Shown: positions 1-27,200, counted from the first letter of the stretch. The stretch: DNA of 64,000 nucleotides from Stratiolaelaps scimitus (GCA_019614645.1 JABWDB010000005.1:13815001-13879000); one strand, 5' to 3'. Notes: a model not told the origin generated them from the sequence alone. Made by a program: numbers and translations.

Positions 1-382
1 ATGCAAGCCAGTAGGAGATGTTGAAATGCGAAATTGTGTATGGACAGACATGTGCCATTTAACCGTGCCTGGCTAAATGTTTCGAGTTAGCTGAAAAGTG
101 TAGAAGAAATGTCGGAGAAAAATCTGAAAAGAAATAATTTGTTGAGTCATGTTAAGATCACATTTGTCGAAATAGAAAATAAAGTAAATAAATCATCACC
201 TTTATCTGAAGATACATTGTGAACCCTCGGTGTGGACCCTGTTTAACTATTCTCCATGAAAACGCGTCAGATCGATCTGTCCGTGATTGATGTCACGCGA
301 TCAAGACTGTATCCGCTATGTCTTTGTAAACCTGAATATCGAAATATTCCAATTTACCACACCCATATAGTAATAAATTTTC

Positions 383-520
383 CAAGCTGACTCACAGCCA
401 ACATTTAACGTCCACGGTACAGCTGCTTTCGGCATTGCTTCATAAGGCGGACAACCCCCTTAAATGCAAATGTGGGACGGTGGGGATCGAACCCGTACAC
501 CTACGTGTCTCCTCCGATCG
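383..520 (-). repeat. tRNA-derived SINE family A, copy 1
   Basis: Read on the - strand it carries GGTTCGATCCCCACCGT, a pol III B-box/T-arm-like motif. About 110 nt of shared body follow (CATTTGCATTT, AAGCAATGC, GTGGACGTTAAATG, GAGTCAGC). The same body occurs at 32680-32820 (+) and 55498-55615 (-). A motif order of tRNA-like head then unrelated body is typical of SINEs. No A-box or target-site duplication was established. Confidence 0.6.
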
Positions 521-766
521 CAAGGCGCACACGAATACACCTAAACTTTCAAAATTTCCCCAGCATTGTAACAAATCAAGTCCGTCGGCTTTGGTCTGCT
601 TCAATTTACATACAGTGGCACTACTCGCCTTGGTTCTCCCGCACGCTATTGGCATTGCTCCCTCTCTCGTTCAGTAAATATATATATATATATATAGATA
701 TATGTATTATCTCACTCAGTGACGAACCCTCTCGCCGTCCCTCTAACCCTTCATTGCGTTGTCCAG

Positions 767-13206
<12,440 letters not shown>

Positions 13207-13295
13207 GGTTTCAACGATAGATGAGATAGATGCAAGGCAACATCGACGATTGATGCCGACTACTCTCCGGATCTTGCTGGCTGAAGGCATTGAAG

Positions 13296-13317
13296 AATAA
13301 ACAGCTGCAGCAATAAA
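13296..13317 (+). promoter_or_regulatory. Pax6 candidate polyadenylation signals
   Basis: Two AATAAA hexamers at 13296-13301 and 13312-13317 lie 90-111 nt after the Pax6 stop codon. Both are part of a direct duplication of AATAAACAGCTGC. The position suits a short 3' UTR, but no cleavage site can be seen and longer isoforms are possible. Confidence 0.45.
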
Positions 13318-14799
13318 CAGCTGCGAAGCAGGAATCAACGATGATCAATTATGACCTGGCGACTCAGCCGACTTCACAGGCCACAGGTCGAGGGACGCCA
13401 CGGGGCGGTCTGCGCCAGGCCACTTCATTCGCCAATGAACGAAGCATAGCATCAACATATAATAGTTGTCCCAGGGTGATCGTAGATTAGCGAAAGGGGT
13501 GAATGGACTAAAAACTAAACTAGATTTTACCGAGATTCCCCACATTGGTCCTCCCTTCTTAAGTCGAAGAGAAGGACAGGATACTGCTCAAATTTACAAG
13601 AAGAAATCAGAAGTCGAGCAAATCGTCATTAATCACTATAGACTCATCGGGTCTGACATGATACGACGGAATGATGGGTTTAGCCAACAATCGTAGGTCA
13701 CCCTAGTTGCTTCCGGCAGAACCACACCCAAGCTAAGCAATAGAATTGCCCTCCACCCGCCCACTAGACACAGTAGTCGTGCGCGCTAGGTAGTCGTAGT
13801 GTACTCGTGAGACACGCTGAGCTCGCCTTCTGATCAAATCATCGTAATAGAAATAGCTGTATGCTTTACGGCAATATGATGAAGCACACTAGCGTAGAAG
13901 AGACGATGTATAGACCGATGATCGCGGACCACCCTCATCGACCACCATCAATACGCGATAGATGATCAAATGTATTGTTGTAGTAACAAAGTGGCATGGG
14001 GTTTCTTCAGATCGGCCACCAGCCGTAGAACGGTGATCCCTAGAATGGACGGAGAAACGTGCGCGCAGCTATCTCCTTTCAGAGGTCTTGGCACGGGTGT
14101 GGTTCGTCGAATGCAGAAGCAAAAAATTAGCGATGGTCATCAAGCCTGTAAGTTATCCCATGCTTCGCGACATGCGGCGCTGACACAGCTTCGATTCGTT
14201 GCATTCACACGCCGGTAATGGTGGTGGTGATAATGATGATGGGAACGACGATGCCGTTGATGTCATTGAGCCATCCATCGCTCTTCGCTCATTGGCTGAT
14301 CGTTGATACCTTCTCAAGCCCGTCAGCCAGCGAAACGCCAGTGAAATGGCAGCGAAAACAAATATAGGCCAAACGTCTGGGTGATGCGACTTGCCGTCGC
14401 TCAGTCAGTCAGATTCTCCTGACCCCCCGACCTTCGAAACCTTCAACCCCGAAACCAGAGACGACGAGCTGAAACCAAATACGTCCATGTACTTAAACTT
14501 ACAAAACAACCAACTAATGAATATGACAGAGAGAGAGACACCGAGGGAATTGAAGAATTGCAAACATGATGACGATGAGAGAATAATAATAATATCAGGA
14601 ATAATACTGATAGTAATGATAATAACGATACCAGGATAAAATAAATAGATTATGCATATACGCCGATATGGTGACATGAGCATGATAACGATAAGATAAT
14701 TATAACTAATTTAATTTATATTCTATATCTTCTTCTCGCTAAGTCGTTCTAGAGACGAGCGCGAATGCCGTATATAAATATATAAAAAAATTATATATA

Positions 14800-14832
14800 T
14801 ATATACGTATATATATATATATATATATATAC
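14800..14832. repeat. (TA)n microsatellite
   Basis: About 33 nt of TA repeats with one CG interruption. Confidence 0.9.
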
Positions 14833-17800
14833 ATACCCCGGCCAACACATTGAGAGAACACCGCATGATGGCCGGTAGAGGGAAATTTCGGTGATTTTCC
14901 GAAAATTTCCCATCTCGACGAAAGATAGAGGCAGGTCATAATCGGCCATGCGAAAACCAACCATACGTAACCAAACTGTATATTATACGTAAAGTTCGGA
15001 AAGAAAGGAGACAGAGCCAAATAAACACGGTTCAGGGCGGCGACAAAGCGGCTAATTTCGAGAAGCAAAGAGAGAGAGAAAGAGGACATATTATTACCAT
15101 AATTATTATTATTATTATTATAATTATTATTATTAGGGAACGTGCGGATCACCGGCCCAGCCAAAGCAAAGCTCACCCGTTCGAAACAATGTGAGGAGGA
15201 GGAAGAGGTCGAAGAATGTGTCGCCACCAATCCATGATCCACTTACAAATGGGAAAAAATCTTGCCAGGATTAGTATTGCATTTAGCATGTTTCTCATAG
15301 GAGGCGTTTTACGTTACGCGGTTGCCCTCTTCGTTCGCTGCCTGCCAGATTAACACACTGTTGATCCTGCAAGGTTGGCGCCCTTTGCGTTTATCTTTGT
15401 GTCAGCCGCCACAAAGGCGGGCAGATAATCCGATATCTGCAAGAATAACCGATGCTGATGGCTGCGCCCCCCCCCCCCTAGTCAGGTACACACGTAGAAG
15501 TTTTAGCACATAAACGGTGATCGCTAACGTCATCGAGGCCTAAGCTGCCTACGTCCGTTGAGGATCAAAGTGTTGTCGGAGTGTGGCCGATGGTCCGCGC
15601 GTTCGCAAATATCGAACAAACGCTGCAGACGGAAACTAAAGATGGATGAGACAGCGTTCCGAGTTGGCGCAGTGCTGTGGCTTCTGTCGGGGTTCGTGTG
15701 CGGAAATGCGAGAGATGATGGCCTTCTTGTTTTTTTTGTGGAAATTTCGGTTGTAATCATTGTCATCGCAGGCATTGGTCAATGGTGTACTCAAGCAGAG
15801 CGCAATGACCCTTGCAAGTTAATGAGCTTGAGAATGATTTCCAGACGCACAAGACGGAGACGGCGATAGTTGATCATTTCTTGCATCGTCTGGCCGTTCA
15901 CCGGCCCACCAGCGAATGTGAGCCTGATCTGATTTGTTCTGAGTTACAACAGAATATCTGCCCGCCGACGATGATCCTATCTAAACTCTTTTGGGGTGGT
16001 AAACATCGGCGACTCATCCCTGTAAACCTGATATCCTTGACAGTGCTCCGACACCAGTAGACGCACTGGAGCCCCAGACCTGGTTGGTGGACCTCACCTG
16101 CTGCAAGGTACTCATCTCCGTCGGCCACATTGCTTGAAAACTCTGGCTCATCAAATCTCTCAAGCTCATATGGGCCTGAGACGCTAATTAAGACCTACTG
16201 TAAATCAGCACCTTAGTACCTTGTCCGAATGTACGAGCTGACAAGGCCTCAGCCTGCGCTTTCTCCAGTTTGTCTATCCACGCGTCCAACACTCAACATT
16301 CTGGTGATACTAACAGGAGCATAACATTCCTATGAGATTCTTACATAATATGTATAAATAACTACTACTATTATTATTATTATTATTATTCTTATTATTA
16401 TTATCTTATTTCTTTCCTAACTCTAACAAAATATATCTAGTAAGTTATCGGCTATTAATAAATACCGAGGCGTAAATATTTGAAGGTGCGCTTATTATCA
16501 GTAGGAGACTAATGATCGAAATATGACGACAACTAATTATGACTGAAAACGGACGGTGCCATCCATGTCTGCTCGACGGCAAATCACAAATAAAAACGAC
16601 GCCCATTATTATGAGTTAAATAAAAAATGAGTTTTAAGTTCCCTAATATTACCTATTGTAGCGTATTGAAGAATATAGTCAATATGAGGCCAAGATATCG
16701 CGGCTGCCGTTCAGTTGCGAGAACCGGGAGAGTTCGATAAAATCGAGAGAAAAAATTGACATCACACTTGGCCAAATCGAAAGATCGTCAAGGTTGTCAT
16801 TGAACCAGAACTTCGCGCTCAGGCCGTCTCGAGTAAACGTACGTATATATCAAGGCTATACACAGCGGGCGGCTCGAAAAATCTGTTCTGATTATCGTAA
16901 ATTATTGATTTCCGCAAAAATGTCGATCGTTTCTTCTTGCGGTTTGACGGCCGGACCGTTACGACAGAAAATACTGGTGTTAGCACCACTACTTGTAAAA
17001 CTAGTACCGGCAAGCCGTGTGGTCACAAAGGCAGCAGGACAGCTATAGGCAGTTGTACGAACTCTGAGGACAGATCGAAACAACCCTCAGTTCAAACCGA
17101 ATCCAGTCCACCCATACATAAGTGTATACATACATTTCGTAGCGAGAATGACGAGAAATAGGGGAAGAAACCGCATGAACATGATGGACAATGCCAATAG
17201 ACGATGATACGATGACACTGTAAAAACGAGTTGACATTTATTGCATCACAACGGTAAAAAGCAAGGGAGTAAATAATGACAGAACGAACACAAAATGAAG
17301 AAATTCTAGCTATATATATATATATACACACACACTTCTAGTGACGAAGTTTCCGATGGCAAAGGAGCAGCAAGGAACAGGCAGCAACAAAAAGGATCAT
17401 GAACCTTTCAACACGCCGAGGTTGAGGCGAACAGCAAGCAAAACGATGGTGGTGTCAAACAGCAGTGGCTGACATTAGCTGAAGATACGTACGGGCCACC
17501 GAAATGATGAGTGATGAATTGATACAACAGTGAACTGATGAGTGAATTGATGAGAGAGAAAGAGAAACAGGGGTTGCAAGAACGGGTAATCATAATAATT
17601 ATAACTAACTATAATAGAACATGATGCAAATCGCCGCCGCGTCGAATGTCGTCATTTGCGCCCGGCCACCGCATACGAAGGCAGCAGGGGAGGCGGGGCA
17701 GCCGCCAGGTGGCGAGCGAGTGATTCAAAGGGATGATTGATTGAATGCAAGCGATGTCAAGGAGAGAACAACTGTTGAAAACACCGTCTCACGTGCAACA

Positions 17801-18294
17801 CGACAGAAACAGCAATTTTTGTTCACGTGACATATAAAGGAGAACGCTACAGGAGTATACAGGCCATAGACGAATGAACGGACAAATGAAAATAAATAAA
17901 ATCGACGGGGGGGAGAGGGCGTGGAACACGTCGCCCGATGCTGGTATCGATGATGATGATGATGTCGACGATGATAAAATAAATAGCAACAACAACAACA
18001 ACAAACCTCAAAATAAAATAATATACAAAATTAATGTGTAGATGTTTTTATTATTATAACGCTTTGATGGGGTCTGTCCGCCTTTGTGGCGATTCAGGAG
18101 TAGTTGTTTCGTTGTTATTTCGCTAGATACATCGTGTTTACGGCAAGCGGGGCGTCTTTGTAGATTGGACTGTTCAAATCCAAACTCTGAGATGTGGATA
18201 TGCGCTTGTTTTCTGTTGGTTTCGTTGTCCGTTTTGCAGAACGTCGAAATCCAAGGCGGGCGCCACTGTTAGGACAGTTCACGCGCCAGCTTGA

Positions 18295-18545
18295 TGTTAT
18301 GCGCTGGTGGTGAGCGTCTTGGACTGCTAGACCGGAGGGACGCGGGTTGAAATCTTGTCAGATGCGTAGAATCTTTGGAGTTGTTTATCATCGTTCTTTA
18401 TCTGAAGATTCTCGCCAGGTACGAGGAAGTAAGAGAATAAGCAAAGGCGGCCCCGACAGGTCCTCATAGTAATACCTAAAGGTTAAGAGCTGAGGCCTGT
18501 CTGATAGGGGAACAGCTGAGGGTCAGCTCGAACAACAGTAATTAT
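18295..18545 (+). repeat. tRNA-like SINE family B, copy 1
   Basis: A tRNA-like head (GGTGAGCGTCTTGGACTGC, then CGGGTTGAAATC resembling a B-box) is followed by a body ending in TAATACCTAAAGGTTAAGAG and AACAGCTGAGGGTCAGCTC. That 3' part recurs in reverse orientation at 46995-47065. A run of AT-rich sequence follows the 3' end. It is inferred to be a SINE from the shared 3' segment plus the tRNA-like head. Confidence 0.55.
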
Positions 18546-19373
18546 TACTGATGTAGCACAGCAAGCAACATGGGGCCGTTTCCAAGATCATAATACTACT
18601 GAATTTGTTGTGTATGGTTCCTGTATCCCACGAGAAAGCGATTCAAGCCCCTCCCCCCCCCCACGCCCACGACCAACATCATCATCCCGCGGCACAGCAC
18701 CCTTTGGCCGCTACACGAAGTATTATAAACAAAGAAATATATGGCCAGCGATACAAGATATCCGCGAGATAGCAATTACCTGAAAGAAAAAAAGCCGAAA
18801 AAATCACACTGTACAGTTTCGAAAGATTCGTCAATTTTATTGGTTCTCTTCAGTTCTACTTCGACGCTTGTTCACTCGTCACAACTACTGACGATGCCCC
18901 ACAATTCAATGTCTTCTTCTTTCGTGGTTTTCTCATTGTTTCATATAAAACATAGAATCGTTTCTTGTTTTTTCATCGCCTTTGCGGCACCAGTCGGGCA
19001 TCTTTCAGCTCGCGCTTGCTGTTCATTCCAGCTGCTACTGTTGCTACTGCTGTCGTTCTCTCCTGCTCATCATCTTTCTCTTGGCCCCCGCGCCTCTATC
19101 GATCTCTATCTCTCCCTGTATCCGTCTCCCCGTTCTCGCACCCATATTGTATGTCTCATTGCTATTTGTATTTCATCCGTTGCACCCCTGCCGTCCTGCT
19201 CGTCTTCTGTGTGCTGCTCCTCATTTCTATCAATCAGCCAATCAATCAATCAATCAATCACGCACAGAAATTCGCTAGCCGCATCATAGCACATATGGCT
19301 ATGACCGGCCAACGGTGGTAGATCCGCCTCAATTGGTTACCCTTGCTTATTTTCTATGCTTCATTAATAGGAC

Positions 19374-19376
<3 letters not shown>

Positions 19377-19409
<33 letters not shown>
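19377..19409. repeat. (TA)n microsatellite
   Basis: About 32 nt of uninterrupted TA repeats. Confidence 0.95.
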
Positions 19410-19412
<3 letters not shown>

Positions 19413-20644
19413 CTGTCTATAAATTTCAGTTTACTCTTGCTTCTTCCACTATCATCCAAAAAGAGTCACTATTCTGCAAACATTTTCGCTCGACACTCTC
19501 ATATAAAAGATTCACCATGGCATTTTCCCGTTAATTTGGTTTCCACACCAATCTATTTCTCTCTCTCTCGTTGGCTGTCTGCCTTGGCAATTCGATTCGA
19601 ATCTTTGTCCAGCAGGTGCATCGTCCATTACCTACACTGTTTACCTAATTCTAATCTAGAATGATAGCTGTCAATCTAACTCATCATCGTGTACAGATTC
19701 GGCCTTCATAGAATGTCTCAATTGAAACCCCTTTGTATATGAAATCTAGCCAACGGGCACACACGCTACACGGATCATCCGTTCGATTCCTCTCTCCCCG
19801 TAGACCTGGAAGCGATGAGGCGTCCACAGTGTTCCGAAGTGACCGACTTCACTGCGTTCGCCTTCGTGAGGTCAAGCACGCACACTCTGAAACATACACA
19901 CTCACGTACACAGCCTACGGACTGGATGGCACTCATTCACGCATTATTGTTCACCACGCAGTTAAACTACTTGCCTGCCTTACCGTTATTCTCGTTTTAT
20001 TTTTATCACAAGTTCAGGCCGACGAGCGATTCAGGTGGACTTGCTTGCATTTTGTATTTATTTCGATGATTTTTTTGGCGACTTGCCATTCAGGCAAGCA
20101 ATGAATGACTAATCGTTTCGGCTTTATTTGTCACACATATACGGATAGCCTCGCTGAGAACACACAGAGGGGAGTCGTTCTATTTGGCGTGTGGGCATGT
20201 ATGTGTGTGTGCGTGACTCTACACGTTCGATTATATTGGGTTAAGGATCGTAGATAATTTGGCTGCTTCTTGTATATAGACCCCAATATGGTTAAATATT
20301 GAAATAAACAAGGTCCTACCTCCCAATCGAGCTACTACGCCTAATTATTGTCCTGTCATTGTCAGGGCGTTGAGAAATGTCACATAACCCAATGGGGAAC
20401 TGACCGAAGTTTGACTGCCTCGAAGCTAATTGCTCGTGTAGATTTTGTTCGTTCCACAGAAAATCTACGTATCTAGTTCGCAGCGTTTAATAATGATCAA
20501 AAATCAAGTTAGTTTCCCATGGGGTTGCGAAGGCGTCCAAACGCGACGAGTTTCCTTTTCTTCATCTATGCTTCTACTCATTTTGTCAGTAAGCGTGTGA
20601 TCTGTTCATGGATTCAGAGGCACCATTATTGCTTGCTGTCGATG

Positions 20645-20677
<33 letters not shown>

Positions 20678-23399
20678 AAATGTTGTATAGACCCGAGACT
20701 TTTCCCCTATATGTAATTCATTTCGTCACGAATTAATAATAAACCTACGTGCCTACGCAGGCCTATCTAATATAGCTACTACTGTAGGTAGTAAGTAGTT
20801 TCGCTGCCGGTCCTACAATTGATCGCACAACGCTTGCTGGCTATTGCCAAAGATCGATCGCGTACACCGTTCATATTCGTTAGTGCAACGCTCGGTAGTG
20901 CACGAGCAAACTGACTATTATTACAAGGCACATATACTCCATTCATAATTCGCTCTTTAATAGTTCATTCGCCGAGCCACGCACCCATCCATCCTGAGCA
21001 TTCACGCGTTCAAACATTCATTATATGTGTGTGCATATTTCATTGTCGTTCTTGCCGTTCGCGTTCCGCTTATGCTATTTCGTTTCGGTATTTGTCTGAA
21101 CAGGTTGCATATGTCCGTCAACGGACCACCACTCGATTGTCACATTGCCATTGTACCTCCATTACATTACATAGTACAAAAACGGAACGCTTTGAGACGT
21201 TCACCCACGTGGTGTTCCTCATGCTAACAAGTCCCGGCCGTCAGTTGTAGCAACTACAGGCAATAACGCTGTTATATAGAAAAATATAAAAGTTTCCTGT
21301 TGAGGCCTATGAACGGTACGCGTTCGTATATCTAGCCACGCTAGACGACTGACTTAGCTTACAAGGGGCCTGGCGAAACCCGCTCGCCGTTTGGCGAGTC
21401 AATATACACATTATACGGCCGACTACAGAACGGAAGATAGCTGACTCGAAATGACGGCCTCAAAACGCGAAATGACCTCCCTGGTGCCTGACGCTGCATT
21501 TTGATCATATTGTTGTATATCGTTGTACGTTTATCCTACGTTTATTCTACGTTTTCTACAGTGAGCTATCTAACTAAACAACTAGATGGTGACCAGTCTT
21601 ATCCATCCCGGCGAATGGAAGCCACTGACGTCGAGAATTCTCACCCCACATGTACAAGGATCCCCTTGAAATGTACACGATTTAAAAGGCCAGCGCTGTC
21701 ATTTACTACGCTTTGCCATTGTTTTCTAGCGTTCCCTATCGTTGCAAGGTACTGAAACTCCACTCGAGAGGAGTTAGTCATTGATAGTTCACATGGTCGT
21801 CTCTTCGCCGGTGTCATTTGAATGAACCCGCGCATGCTCATTGTCTCTTCAAACAAAGCCAGAAACGCGTCAGTCGGGACGTCAGTTGCTCCTAGGGGTT
21901 TCCCGTACAGTGCTTAGACTTGCGTGGACCTCCGTTTCGAGTTGAATAGCGTAGTTCGCGCGGGGGGGAAACTAGCAAATGGGTTTTGACCCTAGGAATA
22001 CACTGTTCCAGCTTGAGCGCTGACGCTGAGGACGCTGTGCCTTTCTCAGAGACATAAAATCGCCAACCGTTCGCTTCTTCCAAGCCTTGGTTACGGCACG
22101 GACTTTGGGCCTTCACTATGCAACGAACTAATGAACGCACGTCCGTTTTCTATTTGCCACGGTCACCTTCGTCGGCTAGTTCACAGTGAACACAATCATT
22201 ATCTCACACGGTCAGCCCGTACGACCACCGCAAACCACCCGGACCACCGGAAGGTTCCATCAATCTCCAATCGTCCACGTTTAGTTGAATAATCATTTTA
22301 ACGTATAGTGTCTCGCCAAATCCTCACCTAGGCCAGCGTATCTAACTATTTAAGCTAAGCACTATACATCACTACGTACAGGTCAACCGATGTATGTCAA
22401 TTCAATTTGTGCCTTAGAAAATTCCTCGTTGTGTAAGGCTACCAACGACAATTAACGACCGCCGCCACCCAAAATCGCGTTATTGCTCAACGTCATGACG
22501 GCAGAAAACCAATATGTTGCGTCATTGTGGGAACTATCACTAGAGTATCTTTGTGCATCGTGCAATTTGCTTTACTGTTCACCTCTCGTCCCCTCACACT
22601 CTCTCTCTATCGATCTATAAGGTATCTGTAAACATCGTGTTTCGCTAAAAGATTCCGCTAAAATATTTGGCCAAAACTCATCAATGGCCACTAGACGTCG
22701 AGACGGTTATGACTATCATCTCGTTCTCTTCTCAACACTCGCTTGTTCTTCTTCTTCGCCATCTTCCCTACAGTCTTCACATCCTTGTAACAAGGTCAAT
22801 GACGAACGGACGAATCTAAACTTCGGCAGTGTGTAAAACCCTCCCTCCCTCCAGCACTGAGGTGAATTCCCATCCGTGCAAACGATGGCACGCCATCGAA
22901 CACGTTCATTTGCCCGACGTTGTTGCTGTGACAGCCTCCAGCTGGCGATCATAGCTAGCGTTGCCTTCCTCAGATTGTTAATATTATTTTTTGTCTGCCC
23001 CGTTTCTGCAGCACGTATTCGGGTCGATTATTCAGCGCTGTTCATAACTGCATGAATCATTAATGAATGTGTGCGCCTCGTCCTTATGTTTGCTTGTCTT
23101 TTTTTTCTAACTTTTTCGCTTCGATCTCAGTACCCGAACTCTCTTTTTTTCTCGCTGTGGTCATCACATTTGACTGCTGACTTCGATTTCTCCGTTGTTT
23201 TTCTCATGGTTCTTGTCGTTGCCGCAAGCCCGTTGCGCATGCGGACAAAGACGTTACTCGTCGGTGAGAAAGCGAGGTACCCAAGCGTTGTCCTTCTATG
23301 ACTGTGTAACGTTGAATTTCGCCGGAGCTGCTGCTGCAGCTGCTGCAGCGATTATTTCTGCTCTCACATTCGCTTCTCAGCTGGCGCGCTGAGTTGACA

Positions 23400-23521
23400 T
23401 TAAAACGACTTGCCCTCCTGGATATTTTGACTTCCGCGCTGTATTGTCAAATCGATGAACTTGATCATCTTGCGGTACTGGTGGTCAGCCCAGACTCGCT
23501 CGTAATTGCAGGGCACAAAAT
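23400..23521 (-). CDS. MCRIP-like gene, terminal exon
   Basis: Strong acceptor (TTTTTTTTCAG) on the - strand. Joined to exon 4 it gives DFVPCNYERVWADHQYRKM and ends in GKSF, then TAA. The FVP-x-x-x-E-x-x-W-A pattern resembles the MCRIP2 C-terminal FVPIDLDEWWA. There is no ATG, so it would be missed by simple ORF scanning. Confidence 0.6.
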
Positions 23522-23569
23522 CTGAAAAAAAACGCCAATATCAATATTAGGCACTAATAATAGCTATTC

Positions 23570-23604
<35 letters not shown>

Positions 23605-25274
23605 CATTGACGTCATTATCATTACTGGTCTATGAAGGAGTGTAGGTAGTTTTTGTTTAGAGGTAAGCTGCAACTGGATATCGAGCCGTGCTGTGGGGGA
23701 CGACACCAATATCTAAACAGCAAGTATGTAGACGAAAGTCGAGCAAGGATATTGCCCACTGATACACATAATTGCACCGCATGTGGTGTGCTGAATAATT
23801 TCATGTTCCACGCGTTTAATATTCATCGTTCTAATCATTAAAAGGCCATCAGGATCCGACGGTGGCGGTGGTCACCTTTAACACGAACGAGTCAGCACCT
23901 CGAATCGGTACGCGATGAAAGCAAAAACAAATACTTGTTGTGTTGCTTAAATAAAGCGATATATACTAAATATGCAACTTGTACTGCCTTCTCATACCTG
24001 GCATCGACGGCGACACGGGCTTGAAGCGAACGACCGAGCGTCGTGTGTCAAGCGTCTGGGACGGCTCTGCGAACCCATCGAAATTGTCTTCAACGAGAGC
24101 TTCGCTAATATTGCTCCAGGACCTCTCGAAGAATGACACGACATCTTCGTCCGGACGAAACGTACCAAACGAATTTGCGACCTGCCGATTGCAAGATAAC
24201 AAACGCAATGTCTTGTTGAACATGAATATGTAGCCATGCAAGGGCATGGTTTACACCGTTTTTTTTCATTAGCTGGCTAGCGTCACAGGACTACCCTTAC
24301 AATAGATTATACAGTGGACATAATAACATAAGCTAGACTTTTAAACAGTAGACTCTTAAGAATATTAAAATAATCGAACTGCATAATTCGAGATAATGAT
24401 AATAATCTCGAATTATAATAAAAATAATAATAGTAATAATAATTATAATGATATATTATGTATGTCATAATAATAATTCTGTGCAAACTTCTGCTTGTAA
24501 CTCGATGGCTATCATTTGCTCTGAAGATCCCTGAAAATAGATTTGTGTCCAAGAGCTATAATAATCAATAACGTGATGAAGTAAAATGATCTACGCTCCG
24601 ACAATTCGAGTGAGGGCAATATCGCATCGATATAGTCGGCTGAAACACGATAATTACACGCACGAACATTAGACAAACCTAATATAATACACTGATATAT
24701 TAAACAAATTATTCTATGCAAAGGATTCTTCTAACCTGCTGCTGCAGTTGGTGTTCCCCGTTGGGCTGCTGTCTCTTCTCGCCGTTTCTCGATCCGCGAC
24801 GATTATTTGTAGCGTTGTTCTTTTTAGCCGGACCAAGGAACACTGGACGTGGCCCAGTCCTGAAGCGATGTTAAATACGAAACAAGAGATGACCGTTGTA
24901 ACATCAGCATTTAACATAAGTAGCTCAGGTAGACGACGAGTGACTGATATCTGCAATGTGTCGCTGTAATGTCTGTCGCATTTGCATATCTCTCGTTGCA
25001 ATGCAAGGCAATAGATCAGGCAATGGGTACAACATATTATTATTATTATTGTTATGATATTAGGCGACAAGAATCGGAGCAAGACGAAACACGGACAAGT
25101 TGTTACGGCAGCGTGGCTAATTGTTACTGCGAGTTAGAGATTTGTTCTGGTAGCAGCTCACATGTATCACACTGGATTAAAAAAAACCGGAGGCCCCAGG
25201 TTCGGGTCCCGCGACTTGGATGACATATATGAGGACTTGACCATTGAGCAAAAATTGCAGTTCGTTTTATAAAC

Positions 25275-25331
<57 letters not shown>

Positions 25332-27160
25332 CTTTTCGTTAATGATGACCGCGTCGAAATTACTGTTGTCCCATTTAGTCACCAACCATGTTATTGTTGT
25401 ATTGTACATTCGTCAAGCATCGTTCTACACCTAGATGGACTAAGAATACAGTTCCGAATGCTGTTGTCGTCAGAGACACCCTGCCCTTGCCATCTTTGAG
25501 AGAAGGATATAAACACATAGAAGATAAGGGCGTAAGTGAGGTCGCGTAACTAGCGAATACAGCAGAGTGCGAGGGAGAGCGGCATCTACAAGCCATCAGG
25601 CTTTGCCCTCAGTTAAGCCCGGGCGCACTGTATCCAACGGCATTAGTATTGCTACTCAGGCCGATCGTGACGTCGAGTCAGCTAATACAAGGAGTACTTC
25701 TACTACAGGCAGCTTGCACCAGACGAGACAGCTAGCTCTTCCGATCTTCGTTTCGCCTTTGTCGCTTCGGACCTGTCTGTCCGGGCCTGTATCGCAGCTG
25801 TGCCCTCGACCTTCGACACAGTGTCACTTCTAACTGGGAGGCTGGTCTATCATTCCTGATATCATTCTCTCTAGCGAATAGAAACGGTGACGCAATTTTC
25901 ACGTAAGAGATTGCCACCGCATTTCGCCTGCACATAAATATACCGAGCACACTCGGTGCAGCTGCTGTGTACAGTATTGCCACTTGATTCTCGTTGTACT
26001 CGTAATCGAGCAACAACTATTAATGCGCCCCAGAAGCGGGCTGTATAGGGGTATGCTGAAGACATCGATAAAGCGTGTTGGTCGAAGACAGCTGATAACG
26101 AAATAGTTGGTTTTTGATTGTTGGTCTCTGACGCCGGGGACTTGGAAGGTAGTGAGGGCGAAGTTGCCTTTCAACACCGCACACACACACACACACCCGG
26201 CTTGGGGCTCACTCATACCAGAAGTGTTATGCGTCGTGGCCGGGAAGCCCGCCGTCGATAACCCGAGCCATGCTCGCTGTGCGCGAACTCTACATGGTGT
26301 AAATTAGCGGCTTCGAACAACAAGGTAAGGTCAGACGTTCGACTAATTCGACTAGTTAGGTGTCACGCTTACGCCTACTTATGAAACCGGACACATAACT
26401 AATGACATGCAAGTCACTGGAGCCTTTGGTCGTTGTGATTGTAAGTGATGGCCACTTCCTGTGAATTGCAAACTCATTGTCAACGCAATCTCGACTCTCT
26501 CGCACGAGGTAAAATTTTGAATATCATCGTCGAAGGATATCGCCTCTCGCTGACGAGTAGGCGGTACTGTTACATTTGAAGTTGTGTTAACATTTGCATT
26601 AAATGTTAACAGCAAGGATATAGCGATCTCGCTTGCCGAGACGCATTTATCATACAAGAAGAACCAGCCCTCTTTGTCAACATATTCAACGTTTCTCTGT
26701 GAAACTGGCGCAACTGCTGCTGCTGTTATTATGATCTTTGATAAGCACATTTTTTTCTATCAAATAGGAAAATTAGGCAGGCTCAGGTGTTCAGATACCA
26801 TCAAATCAGTAAATAGACCCAACTGATTCGTTATGACCGGAAGGCTTATAAGTCTGTACGCTCCTGCAAGCGTTCGAAACAAGCACTAAACTGCTGCGCC
26901 CGACCAAGTCCCTACCCTAGACGCTGTCATCAGGAAATGCTTCGTGCACATATTGGTACACGGATTTTTGGAGATAACGGCTCGTCGCCTCTATTCTTCT
27001 CGTCACCAAACTGTCAATCAAAGATGAAATCGCCGTTAGACTGCGGCCGTCGGGAAAACAGCACGGGCATAGCATCAGGAATACAAAGGTAGTAAGCTAC
27101 AGTTGTAACGAGTAGCTTCTGTCCTTCTCACATTCGACGGAAATTCAGAAGGACTAATCA

Positions 27161-27200
<40 letters not shown>

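Larger units (their letters stand above)
13318..23399. other. Intergenic region between Pax6 and the MCRIP-like gene
   Basis: The two flanking genes converge here. Contents seen: (TA)n at 14800-14832 and 19377-19409, (ATT)n near 15108-15135 and 16370-16400, C-runs at 15469-15479 and 18652-18662, a SINE at 18295-18545, and pyrimidine-rich DNA at 18.9-19.3 kb. Short frames occur on both strands, but none shows a family motif or a convincing splice pattern. Part of 19-23.4 kb could be the 3' UTR of the - strand gene; its polyadenylation signal was not identified. Confidence 0.5.

Noticed and set aside
15642..15869. Small + frame beginning MDETAFRVGAVLWLLSG, signal-peptide-like
   Set aside because: Only the first 25 residues look like a signal peptide; the rest is Val/Ile and Arg runs, with no neighbours or motif.
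15404..18085. 18-bp CGCCACAAAGGCGGGCAG repeated inverted at 15410 and 18070
   Set aside because: Short, with one mismatch, and no flanking similarity; may be chance or a very old element.
19770..19800. tRNA B-box-like GTTCGATTCC
   Set aside because: No acceptor stem, A-box or cloverleaf could be formed; isolated motif.
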